Origin: Alisma plantago-aquatica
Taxonomy: Eukaryota > Streptophyta > Magnoliopsida > Alismatales > Alismataceae
Length of the DNA stretch: 64,000 bases
Direction of reading: 5' to 3'
NCBI GenBank assembly: GCA_963693085.1
Contig: OY856413.1
Span: 539,480,879-539,544,878, forward strand
Part shown: piece after piece, positions 44,072-56,826 of the stretch
How the letters are laid out: each line of letters begins with the position of its first letter
Numbering within the stretch: position 1 is the first letter of the stretch
Notes under the pieces: model-generated
What the model was told of the DNA's origin: nothing
Seen by the model: only the letters and a program-made list of their open reading frames with translations
The model's database searches: none
Position numbers and translations under genes: made by a program

Positions 44072-45830
44072 ATGGTTCAAACCATAACCACCAACTACGG
44101 GGAATCAACTCCACATGACATAGGCCCAGAAGAACTTCATCTTAGGGCAAGAGAATACGGGAGTTTAGTGGAAATATTTCTCCATACTCCACCACCACAA
44201 GAAGTAGGGAGAGTGGATCCTAATGCAGAAAAGTGTCTTGGGGCCAAGCTTGAGGAACAAACTGTATGGGAAAAGATTATGGCACAATTAGGGTTGATTA
44301 AAAGGCAAGCAGTCAATGTAGACAGCTACAAGATCGACCCCAAGCTGGTGGCACTTATTAAATCCCAATCATTTCATGGCCATAGTATGGATGACCCAAT
44401 GGCACACATCAATGGCTTTGTGGAGAGATGTGATATGTTGAATATTGATAGGGTCCCAACCATATTTTTTATTTCAAGTTGTTCTCCTATTTATTGTTAG
44501 ACAAGGTAAAAGAATGGTTCTCAGTCTTCCTTCAGAATTCATAAAGACATGGGTTGAGATGATACATGCTTTCTTTGAGAGGCACTTCCTACCATAGAAG
44601 ACATAGGACTTGGTTGGGTGAATCTATAATTTCAAACAACATGTTGAGGAGACCTATTCAAATGCTTGGGATAGATACTAGAACATGCTAAGAAAGGTTC
44701 CCCATCATGGGGGACAGGAAAAGACATTTTACTATGGGCTACACAAGGGGGGAGAGAATTACTCTTGACAGAGAAGGAGTAGATTTCTTTCTAAAAAATA
44801 AAGCCACATTGTGTCATGAGATACTAAAGAATATGGCAAAGAATCGATCTTGGGGAGAAGAGTGTCACTCTCCAGCAATTGTCTAAAGTGTTGTGGAATT
44901 AAAGGAGATTTCAATCTTGAAGGAGAAGATGGACACCCTTGCAAGGAGATTTGAGAAGAAATTAGGAACCTCATCTAGAGGTGATGAGGAAGAGTGCATG
45001 TATATACGGTAGAAGAACAACTGAGGCAGTAATGAATATGCATGGAGGAAAGATCCCAACTTCTAATGGAAAGATCCTAACAAATGTTAGCAAGATCTGT
45101 CATAGGTGAAGCAACCCAAATAGTAGTAGGGAAACATGTCTTAGCAGTACCAACAGGTTATGGGTTCAATAAAGATAGACTGAATAGAATATATGTTGGG
45201 TAGACTGGTGAATCAAAATGAGGCACTTTTGGACCAAACTAAGATAGAGTAGCAGAATCAAGGGGCATAGATCTGTAGCATAGAAAATTAGATTCCTCAT
45301 CCAGCGGAAGAAGTGGTGTCCCTTAAGAAGCCCAGCTGAAAAGGATTTCAAATGAGCATAGATATTCCATCTGGCAATCACCAGGTGAAATTAGTCCTTC
45401 TTTTTATTGGTTAAGTGTTTATGGAAGACCAACAGGTATCTCCACATAAGACACCTCCACATTTGATACTGGAGAGGTGATAGAGATAATTCCTCTAGAG
45501 CAACCTCAAGACACCACACCATAAGAGGAGAGTGCAGAAGAGGAGTCTATTGAGCATAAGGAGAATAAATATGAGTCCTACATTTCATCCCATCATCACG
45601 TGATTGCGACCCCAATACCATTTCCTAATATCTCAAAGGCCAAGATGGTTGATCAATAGTCCAAGAAATTTCTAGACACATTCATGAAACTCCAGATCAA
45701 CCTATAGCTATTAGATGCTCTTGACAAAACTTCCTATGGTAAGTTCTTTAAGGATATTATCAATAGGAGGAGGCGGATGGACAATTCTGATGTTGTTGTC
45801 GTAAAGGAGGAAGTCAGTGCACTGAAACAA
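44072..45830 (+). pseudogene. E3 gag and linker, heavily broken
   Basis: ATG at 44,072 opens 142 codons: EEQTVWEKIMAQLG, KRQAVNVDSYKIDPKLVALIKSQSFHGHS and DPMAHINGFVERCDM, homologous to E1 gag. Downstream frames show VETW-like VEMIHAFFERHF, NFKQHVEETYSNAWDRY and PHHGGQEKTFYYGLH, then the linker SKKFLDTFMKL and TSYGKFFKDIINRRR. Many stops (TAG for CAG or TGG) and at least three frameshifts occur. More decayed than E1. Confidence 0.85.
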
Positions 45831-46330
45831 AAAAGATTGCCATAGAAGAGATAAGATCTAGGATGTTTCGACATACCATGTTACATTGGTAGGGTCAAAT
45901 TTAGAGAGGTAATTTGTGATTCCAGGGCAAGCATCAATCTAATGTCATTCACTACATTCAATAAGTTGGGACTCTAAGAATACAAGAAGATCAACATGAT
46001 TATTCAACTAGGAAACAACTTTGTGATGAGACTAGTTGGTATCTATGAAGATGTACTTGTAATGGTTGATAAATTTATTTTTTTTTATATTTTTTTGTCA
46101 TGGAGATGCAGGACGATTATGGAAATGACCTACTTTTAGGTCGTCTATTTCAAGCCACAGCAAACATCATTTTAGAAATGGGGATAGGAAGACTGACATT
46201 GGGAATCCTACATGATAGGTTTGAAATTAAGCTACCTGATTATCAACTGCTAAACAATGAAAGTGAACAATGCCACATGATGCAGCAATTGGGTAATCCG
46301 GTGTCAATATTCTTGGGAAACTATTTCTAG
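45831..46330 (+). pseudogene. E3 protease region, broken
   Basis: Fragments match the E1 protease: PCYIGRVKF, DSRASINLMSF (active-site Gly replaced by Arg: DSRAS for DSGAS), IQLGNNFVM, YEDVLVMVDKF and MEMQDDYGNDLLLGRLF. A T-run near 46,080 breaks the frame. The Arg at the active site would inactivate the enzyme. Confidence 0.82.
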
Positions 46331-46619
46331 ACATTTCTCATGTCATGAAAAAGGTGGACAAAGGTACTCTTTTTGTTCACAAAATGGAGCATACAAAGCA
46401 TATTTCTTTGGCAAAAGGTGTGAAGTACCATTATGATCCAGAGGAAAAGGAGCACCCGATGATAGTTGTGGATGTGTTGTCATCGACAGTGATACAGGCT
46501 TATCCATAGCTACCATTAGAAGAATGACTCATGAATCTAGTGGAAGATTGCACACACTATCACTTGCTAGAGGAGGGTGCACTATTTCTAAGGTCCTTGT
46601 CATGCTTCTGTACTAGACA

Positions 46620-47294
46620 CTATGAAGACTTGGGACCACCACTAGTCCCACCTTTATAGTGTCTTCCTGAGATGGAATTGAAGCCACTACCACTGCTCTG
46701 AAGTACATATTCTTGGCAGTGGATAACAAGCTACATGTGATAGTTTCAAAAGCATGAGTGTGAGAGAGTAGGAGCAGCAACTCACAATTTTGAAGAATCA
46801 TCAGGCCACATTTGGGTGGCCCATTGCAAACATAAAGGGGATATCCCCTATTTATATCAGCATAAGATTCAGATTAAAGAAGGATAAAAACATGTAGCAC
46901 AACCTCAATGGCATCTAAATTTGATCATGATGGAGATGGTGAAGAAAGTAGTTAAACTTCTCTTGGTAAGTATAATTTATTATATCTCTGGTTCTAAATG
47001 GTGGGTCCTACACATTTTGTTCCTAAGAAAGGGGGAATCATAGTCACTACAAATCCTGCTAGTGAATTAGTCTTGACTAGGCTAGTGATTGTGTTGTGTG
47101 TTTGCATTGACTATCGTCATTTGAACACCACTACTTTTAAATATCATTTCCCGCTTCCATTTATAGATAATATTCTTAATAGGATTTCTGGTTGCTCACA
47201 TTTTTGTTTTCTTGACTAGTAGTCAGGGTACAATCAGATTTTTATCAAACCACAAAATCAAGAGAAGTCTTCCTTTACTTGTCCCTACGGTATA
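46620..47294 (+). pseudogene. E3 reverse transcriptase, N-terminal half
   Basis: Contains the lead-in FGWPIANIKGISP, FVPKKGG, VCIDYRHLNTTTFKYHFPLPFIDNILNRISG and FCFLD, then after a stop SGYNQIFIKPQNQEKSSFTCPYG. It is cut at the Gly of CPYG by the copia insertion and resumes at 56,230. The broken ends join in register, giving CPYG followed by TFAC- or THTFAC-like residues depending on the target duplication. Confidence 0.9.
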
Positions 47295-49272
47295 TGTTTG
47301 TGGGGAATAAACATGGTAGAGAAGGTAGAAAAAAAAAATTCCCTATTACTTGATTAGCAAATCGCATCAACAACGATGTATTTAGAAATGAATGTAGCAA
47401 GAATTATTCATGGTCATGGATCAAGTCCAGTGACTACTCTTGAATGCTAATGTGCACTCTTTACAAGACACACACGAACGACTGGAGATAGCCTTCTGGT
47501 ACACCAACATGGATGATGGTGGTTGTTGTCCTCCTAGCATGGTGGAATAGATCTCCACACCTCTATGTAGTCCACATGGACCACTTAGAACTCCACATTA
47601 CGCTACTAGAGCCAATAGGAAGTAGTCATCCTTTCAAACGTAAACATGTTAGTGTTGACTTTCTCTCCCTTGTTGCCTCTTCCTTCTATGGGTAAGACTT
47701 TCTCAGGCTCTCATGTTACAACAACTATGAGAGGACAACAATTGTCAGAGCTTATTGGTGTGTCTTCTAAAAGCCTTGAATTTTCCTTTCTTTATCAGGG
47801 ATTCCAGATCAACTGGAGGTCAAAGAGATGGAATCTCATGAGTTACTGATTGGTTCACCATTGAGCCAGTCAATTCACATGTGAAACCATCAGTTCAATA
47901 CTTTAACAAGTTGGTTCACTTGCTTTCCTATTTTCAATCACAATGGCTTTCAATATTTGATTAATGCACAATATGACGTCAACGTCAATCCTTGATCCAA
48001 TTGTGTTGATTATTGAATTGGATGATTCATAAGATGACCAGTCATTTCAGACATTGAATCAGTCGGTTCACTAAATTAATTGATTGATTCATGTCCTAGT
48101 TTAGGAAATGTTCATCCAATGTAGTTTAAATTGACCTACCACTTGGATTGATTGGTTCAACACTTGAATCGGTCGGTTCAAAGTCCTATCAATCAATTTT
48201 CTAGTATTATTGTTTGAGTTTGAATACCTAAACACTTTAGTAATAAAGTTAGTTGTATTCTTGAGTAAACTCCTTTTCCAAGTGCATCCTATGTGTGTGA
48301 CTCTATAGGTCCCTAGTTATGTTGGCAATGAATTTCCATAACCAATTTATGACATCACAAGCAATGAGAGGTACCATCAACACTTCATTGATACCCAAGT
48401 AATTGAAAGTTGGAGAACAACTTCAACCTAGAATTCATGATCAGTGTTAATGTGATTGTATAGTTCCTTTGTCTCTAATATCTGGATTGAACTCAAGGCA
48501 TGGAATCATCATCCTTTCAATGATCAATCCATGTTCCTTGAACTAGAGCAGATTGTTTGAGATGCATGTGAACTGACATATCACATATTGAGTCACACAA
48601 GTATGGCCATACATTTCTCAAACTCACTTATCAAGTGGGTAGGATATCAATCTCCTGTAGGAGGGAAAAATTCCATCTACATCAGTCACACCAACCCATG
48701 TGTGACCATGTACCCAAAAACCAACTTTATGTCAACCCTTATTCAAGGTCACGTTGGATGTTGTCACAATACATTGAACGACATGTGATGAGTGTAGTGA
48801 CTTCAAGTCTGAGAACCACAATCACCATTACCACTATGAGAGTTGATTTTGACTACCATTTCATGGTCTCCATCAATCACTCTCAAGGTGGGTTAGTCTG
48901 ATACACTGTTCTCTAACATCTACCTATGTGCTTGACTTGATATCATGTAGCATGACTAATGAGACCATGTCATCAATCAATACACACTCTAGTCTTATGT
49001 ATTAATGTTTTCTATTTTTCTTCCATAATAATATCTGACTAGGGACATAACAAGAATGCAAGTATTCTTATCATACATATGATCTCATTGTTAAGGTCCT
49101 TAACCTGAAGACATATGTCATAGATTAACATCATTTTTTTGGACATTTACCATATATGTGTCATCATCTCATGATTGTGACAAACATAATAGATGGAATT
49201 ACCTTATAATTATCAAATCAAGTATATGATGCCCTGTTATAATCATCATATGATTGTCTCTATGGGAATACA
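47295..49272 (-). mobile_element. Copia 3' LTR (left copy)
   Basis: On the minus strand it begins TGTATTCCCATAGAGACAATC (49,272) and ends CCCCACAAACA (47,295). Contains a cluster of GAACC-type palindromes at about 47,850-48,200, many decayed to TTGGTTCA or TCAGTTCA. Confidence 0.85.
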
Positions 49273-49985
49273 GACCAATAGACTCCCACTTGAACTTAGA
49301 GACAATCTCTTACAAATCTTATAGCAAGTGATATTCAACATGTCCATCATGTTTCTACTATGGAAGCACTTTAAAAGTAGGTTAGCAACATTTTCTTCTA
49401 GTTGGTATTTTACAAGTTTTCATGTTGTACCACTTCTCTCATAAGATGGAATTGTTGTAGTATGTTATCTAATATTCCTTGCCGATGTAGTAGCTCCATT
49501 GTTGTCACAATATTTCTAATGTTCCATCAATGGTTGGAACCTCTCACAAGTTCATCTACATGAACTTCTTGATCCATATAGTATGCTCTATTGTGTTCAA
49601 AACAACAAGGTACTCAGCTTCAATTATAGAATAACTATTTCTTGCTTGGAACTCTTCTAGCTTACAGTTCTTGTTTTAAGGCCAAACACAGATTGTGAAC
49701 TTAAATCTTCTTTGTTATTTAGGAAGCTTGCATTGGTGTAACCCTTTACACTCAACTCTTATTTATTACCATAACCAAGGAACCGGTCCTTTTAGTGCTT
49801 CTCAAGTACTTAAGGATGTTCTTTTTGGTAGTCCAGTGACTTTCATAGAGATCTGAGTGATATCCACTCGCCATGTCCAATACATGCAAGATAACAGGAT
49901 GATTACATAATATTGCAAATACAATTGGCATCTTATTCATGTGTTTCCATTCTTCACAAGAATTGAGACACTAAGCTCTTGAGAA
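49273..49985 (-). pseudogene. Copia reverse transcriptase C-terminus and RNase H
   Basis: A 62-codon open stretch (49,940-49,752) reads NKMPIVFAILCNHPVILHVLD, GYHSDLYESHWTTKKNILKYLRSTKRTGSL, the copia block RPDI...HW.A.K.ILRYL.GT..., with further RNase H remnants leftwards: CKLEEFQARNSYSIIEAEYLVV (SSTEAEY-like) and TIWIKKF. Frames change often. Confidence 0.82.
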
Positions 49986-50860
49986 ACTAATCCCATGGAT
50001 CATTGATAGATTTTCTCTCATTGAGCCATGCATGTTGAACCCCTTCAACATCTTTCCAATGTATGTCACTTAGGTCAAGAAGCTTTATAGATATATCTTT
50101 ATAGATCTTGATATAGGATGCTTTTGCTAAGTACTTCATAGAGAAGGCACTTCCCAGCCAGGTTTTAATACTTGCAGCATAAGGACATCATTCCCTGTCA
50201 TTATGTGGAATATACATATACTCCCACTAAATCTTTTGTAATCATTGATTTCATCTTCATTTTGACTAAAGTCAAACTATTTGACTATCTTGTCAAATAG
50301 AAGATTCTAGCTCCAAGATGCTTGCTTCAATCCATAGATTGACCTTTGTATCTTACTGAATTCATTTGCAATAATTAGATTTGTAAAACATTTAGGTTGT
50401 GTCACGTACACATCCTCCACAATATTCTTGTTAAGGAATGTGGTTTTAATATCCATATTCCAAATCTCAAAGTCATTCTAAGCTGCAATGTCAAGCATGA
50501 TCTTGATGGATTTAACCATGGCAACTAGTAAAAGATTTCATCATGTTCAACAACTTGAAATTGTTTGAAAACCTTTGCAACCAATCTACCCTTATAGGTT
50601 TGTACATAACCATCCATGTCGGCCTTCTTCCTGAAGACCCGATTCCACCCTATGGATTTTACCTCTTTAGGTGGATCCATCAAGGTCATACCTTGTTGGC
50701 GTACATGGAGTCCATCTTAGATCTCAAGGCCTTAAGCCATGTCTCATATTCGTGTCCCTTGATAGCTTCAAGGTAGGTTGTTGGCTCATCTTCCATGACC
50801 AACTTACCTCCTTCTTGGGCCATAATATATCATAACCTTTCAAGATAAAGGTGTGTTCTA
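49986..50860 (-). pseudogene. Copia reverse transcriptase, broken
   Basis: Reading leftwards from about 50,860: LEAIKGHEYETWLKALRSKMDSM-like, then DPPKEVKSIGWNRVFRKKADMDGYVQTYKGRLVAK, a clear match to the copia RT entry (IG.KWV.K.K...DG...YKARLVAKG), followed by VVEHDEIF and WLNPSRSCL fragments. The catalytic YVDD region is not clear. Many stops. Confidence 0.82.
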
Positions 50861-51039
50861 CTAGATATATAAGGCTTTGTGTTACATATGGAACTTGAGA
50901 TTCTACAACAACTTATGATTTTCTTTATTCCTACTGTACCTCTTTAGTTTCATTGTTGTCTTGTTGGTCTAGAACTTTTTAAGTTCTACTTATCTACCAC
51001 AGATTCCTTTGGAATTAAATTCCCCTTTAGGAATACAGT

Positions 51040-51760
51040 CATCATGTCAACAAACACTTTTGTTGTTGGGTTGGAATATAAGTAGTATTAAAAAAAAATA
51101 ACATTAATGAGATTTTTGGAAAAAGCTTTTCAAGAAACCATTTTCTTATACAAGCTTTCATTCCTAATCCTTATAAAAAAACATATCAAAGCACTTCCCA
51201 TGCCATATCTTATATGGTGTCTATTGAAACATTTTAGGTGGTACATCATTTAGTGTAAAGCATGTGCCAAAAGGAAATTGGAATGTTAGCTAGATCATTG
51301 ATGATCACATCATGAATAATAGGTTATGATCCCTTCTTTCTGATAATCATTATATTTCAGGTGGAGTTCATTGTGATACATTATCACAGTCTCCCAGAAG
51401 CTCCTCAAACTCTTGGTTCAAAATATTTTCCACAACGATCATATTGAAGTGTGTTAATAATTTTACCAAGTTGATTTTGTACTTCATTCAGGATCTCCTT
51501 GAACACTTCAAGAGATTTTGACTTGTATTTCATTAAATAAAATCTACCATATCTACTGAGATCATCAATAAATATAATGAGGTACTATTAACCACCTGTA
51601 GCATTTATTCTAAAGGGGTCTATATACATCAGTATGTGTGAGCCCTAATAGAATACTCAGTCTCCCATTACATATAGTGAAAGGTGATTTTGTCACTTTG
51701 CCTAATAAATAAGACTTGCATGTATCTATTGATTCAATAAACAAAAGATTCTAAACAACC
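51040..51760 (-). pseudogene. Copia integrase, broken
   Basis: CKSYLLGKVTKSPFT, LGLTHTDVYRPL and WETVIMYHNELHL-type fragments match the copia GAG_pre-integrase and integrase core (C.SC..GK..K.PF, then H.DV.GP). Frames are interrupted by numerous stops. Confidence 0.75.
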
Positions 51761-52099
51761 TTATGTATGGATTCTAGAAATGCACTTCTCATTTATGTTA
51801 TTTAGGTGGCAATGTCATAGGTATTCATTGCTTGAGTCATTGAGTCATTCAGTATACGTATTGTACATATTTGTCTTTAGAACTATCAAGTATAGACTAC
51901 AAGATCTAGGGCATTACCATATAAGATCTCATATATTAAAATGAAACATCAATATATTCATAATATTCTTGTCTAGACAAGATACATGATGTTTTCATCA
52001 ATGGCAAATACATAACAACAATTCACTAATTCTATTACATGCCCATGAATGCCAAATTTCAACAATAGTGGCAGAAACCCTTGCTCAACATAGTTCTAT

Positions 52100-53000
52100 C
52101 TTACTTCTTTTCATGTCTTGAAGTGGAGATATATGTCTCCTTCTTCTTCCTGAGTTCATCTATATAAAAAGGACAGTTCCTTTTCCAGTGTCTAGGCTTG
52201 TAACAGTGGTGGCACTTTTCTTCCTTATTCACTCATCCCTTAGCTTTCTGTGTAGAAGACTTTGGTTTCTGTCTAGCTTTGGAACTCTTCTTAGCATTGC
52301 CTTTACCCTTGGACTTCCCTCTACTGATCATCATCACAGATCTGGGTTTGTCCTTCTTTATATGCACTTCAGTTGTCCACAACATGCCAAGTGATTCAAA
52401 CAACAGCTTGTCCAAATAATTCATGTTATGGTTCATGACAAACTGGCTATACAATTTTTTTAGTTACTGCAGAATCACATTTGTATCCAACTCTTAACCC
52501 AAGGGAAATCCAAGTCTAGCAAGGTTATCTAGATACCCAATCAACTAGAGTGTATGGGGGCCTACTGGATCTCCTTCTGTCATTTTACACTTCAACAACA
52601 TCTTAGAGACATCATATCTCTCTTGTCTTGTCTAATCTTAGTATATGTTCTTAAGATGTGTAACCATCTCAATAACATCCATGTTCTCATGTTGTCTCTA
52701 CAACTCATAGTTCATTGGGCATAGTTTTAGGCACTTGACATGCACAACATCTTTAGAGTGCTTCCAGTGAGCATCCTTGTTAGCCTTGGGCATGTTAGGA
52801 GTGGGTTCATATGGCTCTGGTATCTCCTGGACATAGAACTTGTGCTCTTCAGTGAGAACAATTCTCAACATCCATTCTCATTCAGCTTGTCCTTCTTGAG
52901 GACCAATCACAAAGAAAACATGTTTGTGTTTGTAGTAGATTCTACATAAGAAAATTTGTAATTTTGTAAAAGCATTTTTTGATTTGATTTTATAATATTT
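52100..53000 (-). pseudogene. Copia gag with CCHC zinc knuckle, broken
   Basis: A 73-codon stretch (52,454-52,233) includes SQFVMNHNMNYLDKLLFESLGML and a basic Lys/Ser-rich tail. The same region continues to EKCHHCYKPRHWKRNCPFY, a nucleocapsid knuckle (C-X2-C-X4-H-X4-C) typical of copia gag, followed by IDELRKKK. Upstream there are further gag remnants to about 53,000. Confidence 0.85.
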
Positions 53001-54261
53001 ATGATATTAAAGAGGCCTTTAATTAATTATTACCCCCACTATTTTGTTTAAATTGATAGCCCTCACTACTAGTTTGGAAGATTGCAGCCAACAACCTTCT
53101 AGTGAACCAAGATCCAAAAAAATAAGTTATTATATAGCCAATTTCGGCGTCCATAACCAACTATTAAGGTAGGCAACATTTCCCAATTGCATCTCATGCA
53201 ATTATTGGATAGATGGTATGAACAACTCCTTCACATAGTCAATATATATGCTTATAGGCACTTAATCCCATTAAGGTCACCTTAGTTAAGCGTGATTAAA
53301 AAGGCAACATGATAGAAATGCACCATGCTAAGGTAGATCCACATAACTACCATCACACTTCCACGAGATAGACGGAGCACCATGATAGGGTGTGCCAATG
53401 TTTGGTCGATCAAGCTTTTCATGTGTGTCACTTACAGAAAGCATCTTAGACTTAATATATATTAAGGGATTAAATATAAATACATATACATATCCAATCA
53501 CCACATACTTATATTATGTATCATATACATGCTATATCCACAAAGGAGCATACAATTATAAAACGTATGAGCGATGTTTATGACCATACCAATGAAATTC
53601 TTTGAAGACACAAAGAATTGCTACCACCTAAGGTCATACATGTTATGTAGCAAATTATATTGAAAAACTTGTGTTGGCCCAGTCGGTCGTCTGAACCCTT
53701 CAGTTGATCGCTTGGCCTTCAGGTCAGTATTTTGGTTTCTTGCTCAAGTGATTGGATGGACTCCTCCAGTCAATCAGTTGGGCCTCCAATCGATCGGTTG
53801 GATCCTCCTATCTATAGGCCTCCTTAGTCCTCCATTTGATCGACTCAACTCATGCAGAACATCTTTTCTTTCCAAAAATATAAATTACAACTATCCTATT
53901 CCATATTATATTGTAAAAGGAAAATCTTGAGTTACATTCGAGGGGAATATAGGAAGAAGAGTGTTATTTTACATTTGGAAAGGAGGTGAGAGGCTTGGTA
54001 TGCAAACCAAGTAACAACATGAAAGAAACCAATCAACCATGCACAGTTGCCATAGGGGTTTTGGCATACCACACATATCCACCATCAAAATATGTTTAGG
54101 GTGGCGTGTATATATTGCATATACATAGGGATCATATGAGGTGATTTAATCAGATATGCACATTAATTATTTTTAATATTTGCATCTTATGCAATAAAAT
54201 AAATTGGATCATATAGATTTAAATCTGGATGCTTTGAAAATTGATATGAGTCAGATACTAC
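53001..54261 (-). other. Copia 5' untranslated region
   Basis: Non-coding stretch between gag and the primer-binding site. Contains a short cluster of palindrome-like words (AATCGATCGGTTGG at about 53,788, CAGTTGATCGCTTGG at 53,701). A decayed complement of the tRNA-Met primer-binding site (agtcagatacta, 54,249-54,260) abuts the LTR. Confidence 0.65.
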
Positions 54262-56229
54262 TATTGAGGAATAGGGACGGTAGAGAACGAAGAAAAAACA
54301 AAAAATTGTCCCTATTCCTTGATCATCATATCACATCAATAACGATGTATCTAGGAAATAAGGTAGTAAGAAGTATATATGGTCCTGGAGCAAATCCAAT
54401 GACTACTCTTACATGGTGATATGCACTCTTTGCAAGACACACACAAATGACTGGTGACACCCTCCTAGTGTAGCACCATGGATGGTTGTGCTTGTTGTCT
54501 TCCTAGAGTGGTGGCAATGGCCTTCGCACCTCTACGTAGTCCAACAGACCACCGAGAACTGCATTTTGTGCTACCAGAACCAATAGGAAGGAATCGTCCC
54601 TTCGAACATCAACATGCTAGCATTGACTTGCTCTCCCTTATTGTCTCTCCTTTTACGGGTAGGACTTGCTCAGGGTCTCATGTTACCACAACTACGAGAG
54701 GACAAAAAATGTCAGAGCTTACTATTGTGTCTTATAAAAGCCTTGACTACCCATCTATTTATAGGAGGGTCAAGGTTTCCAGATCAACTGAGAGTCGAAG
54801 AGATAGAATATCATGAATTTTATAGAAGTTGCAAACCATTAACCAATCAGTTCACCACTCAATCAGTCAGTACACATGTGAAACAATCAGTTCAACACTT
54901 GAACCATTCGGTTCACTTGCTCTCTTATTCTCAATCACATTTCCTTTGAATATTCGATTAACGCACAACATGACATCAGCATCAATCTTTGATCCAATCG
55001 TATTGATCATTGAACTGGGTGATTCATAAGTCGAACTGGTCATTTCAGACATTGAACCAGTCGGTTCACTAAATGCACTAGTTGATTCATGTCCCACTTC
55101 ATGCAATGTTCAGCCAATGTATTTTAAATTGATCTAACACCTTAATCTATTGGTTCAACACTTGAATCAGTCATTTTAAATTTGACTCAATCAATTTTAA
55201 ATCTCAGTTGTTTAATTGAATACCTAAACACCTTTAGTAATCAAGTTAAACCACATTCATGAGTAAATTTTCTAGGTGTGTCCTATGTGTGTGACCCTAT
55301 AGGTACCAAGTTATGTTGGTAGTGAATGTCTATCTAGAAACACTTCATTACTACCCCGACAATTGGAAAGTTGGAGAACACTTCAACCTAAAATATGTGA
55401 TCAGTGTTAACATGATCGCATAGTTCCTTTGTCTCTAATGTCCAGATTGAACTCAAGCCATGGAATCTTCATCCTCTCAACATTCAATCCATGTTCCTTG
55501 AACTAGAACAGATAGTTTAAGATGCATGTGAACTCACATATCACATATTGAGTCACATGTATGGCCATATGTTTCTCAGTCTCACTTATCAAGTGTCTGA
55601 GATATCAGTCTCCTGTAGGAGAGATAAATCCCATCTACATCACTCACACTCAACCCCATGTGTCACAACATACCCGAGCACCACCCTTATGGAAACCTTA
55701 ATGAAGGTCACATTGGATGATGTCAAAATACATTGAACGACGTGTGATGAATGTAGTGACTTTAGGGCTAAGAACTAGAATCACCACTATCACTATGAGA
55801 GATAATTTTTACTACCATTCCATGGTCTCCATGTATCACTCTCAAGGTGGGTCTATCTGATACAATATTCTCTAACATGTACCTATGTTCTTGACTTGAT
55901 ATCATATATCATGACTAATGAGACTCTATCATCAATCAACACACACTCTAGTCTTATGTATTGTTGTTGTTTATATTTCTTCCATAGTAACATCTGACTA
56001 GGGACATAACAAGAATGCATGTACTCTTATCATACATATGATTTCATTGTTTAGATCCTCAACCTGAACACATGTGTCATCGAGTAACATCATTGTTTAG
56101 ACATCTACCATATTTGTCTCATCATCTCATCATTGTGACAAACATAATAGATAGAATTACCTTTATGATTATCAAATCAAGAATAGATGTCCCATTGCAA
56201 TCATCATATGATTATCTCTATGGGAATAC
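54262..56229 (-). mobile_element. Copia 5' LTR (right copy)
   Basis: Plus strand starts TATTGAGGAATAG (decayed TGTTG...) and ends TCTATGGGAATAC. Homologous throughout to the left copy. Sites near 54,841-54,915 (CAATCAGTTCA, GAACCATTCGGTTCA) are spaced 20, 20 and 21 bp. Confidence 0.85.
54841..55190. repeat. Copia LTR palindrome array, decayed
   Basis: Sites end at 54,854, 54,874, 54,894 and 54,915, a run at 20-21 bp spacing. More copies lie at about 55,030-55,190 (GAACCAGTCGGTTCA, ATTGGTTCA). The intact form is seen at 62,876-63,266. Confidence 0.75.
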
Positions 56230-56826
56230 TCACACGTTTGCATGCTTTCAGATGCCATTTGGTCTTTGTAATGCACTGATAATGTTTCAAAAATACATGC
56301 TCACAATCTTTTCTGACATGGTAGATTGTTGTCTCAATATTTTTATGGATGATTTCTCAATTTATAGAGTCTTTTGAGGGCTACCTTATCAGTATAGATA
56401 AATTTCTACAAAGATTTGAGGACACTCATCTTGTTTTGAACTGGGAGAAAAGTCATATGATGGTGAGTAAAGGAATTGTGTTGGTACACAAGGTGTCCAA
56501 TAAAGGGATGGAAGTCGACCTGATAAAAATAGAGGTGATCTATAAACTACATCCACCATCTTTAGTGAAGGGAACTAGGAGCTTTCTGGACATGCTAGAT
56601 TTTATCGATGATTCATAAAAGAATTCTCAAAAATTGCCAAACTACTTTCTGAATTGTTAGAGAAGGATATGGATTTTAGATTTGATGATTGATATATTAA
56701 AGCTTTTGAAGTTTCAAAATAAAACTTGATTTCTACACCCATGGTGGTGGCTCTAGATTGGAGTCAACCATTTTGAGTTGATGTGTGATGCATATGATTT
56801 TGCAGTAGGAGTTGTTCTAAGACAAC
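56230..56826 (+). pseudogene. E3 reverse transcriptase, C-terminal half, and start of RNase H
   Basis: THTFACFQMPFGLCNALIMFQKYMLTIFSDMVDCCLNIFMDDFSIY continues the interrupted E3 reverse transcriptase and includes the catalytic FMDDF. Further frames give RFEDTHLVLNWEKSHMMVSKGIVLVHKVSNKGMEVD, VKGTRSFLDML, IKEFSKIAKLLSELLEKDMDF and DFAVGVVLRQL, then the Tekay-like LTR begins. Four or more frameshifts and stops. Confidence 0.92.

Larger units (their letters stand above)
47295..56229 (-). mobile_element. Ty1/copia element inserted in E3 reverse transcriptase
   Basis: Two about 1.97-kb LTRs flank a minus-strand internal region with the order gag, integrase, reverse transcriptase, RNase H (the copia order, integrase before reverse transcriptase). 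The 5' LTR is the right copy, with a degraded tRNA-Met primer-binding site at its left edge (54,249-54,260). LTRs share roughly 85-88% by eye, so this is an old copy. A target duplication is not clear (GGTAT-like left, AATAC-like right). LTR length and the LTR palindromes recall Sireviruses. Confidence 0.88.
15788..56826 (+). mobile_element. E3: old Athila-like Ty3 element, outermost host of the nest
   Basis: E3 can be followed across three interruptions. The 5' LTR is 15,788-16,452 plus 42,925-43,880. The decayed primer-binding site is at 43,887, gag at 44,072, protease and reverse transcriptase at 45,840-47,294, and the reverse transcriptase resumes at 56,230 and runs into RNase H until 56,826. 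Insertions are E1 (in the LTR), a copia element (in reverse transcriptase) and a Tekay-like element (in RNase H). Integrase, env-like gene and 3' LTR must lie beyond the window if they survive. Its gag is clearly homologous to that of E1, but it carries more stops and frameshifts. Confidence 0.85.
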
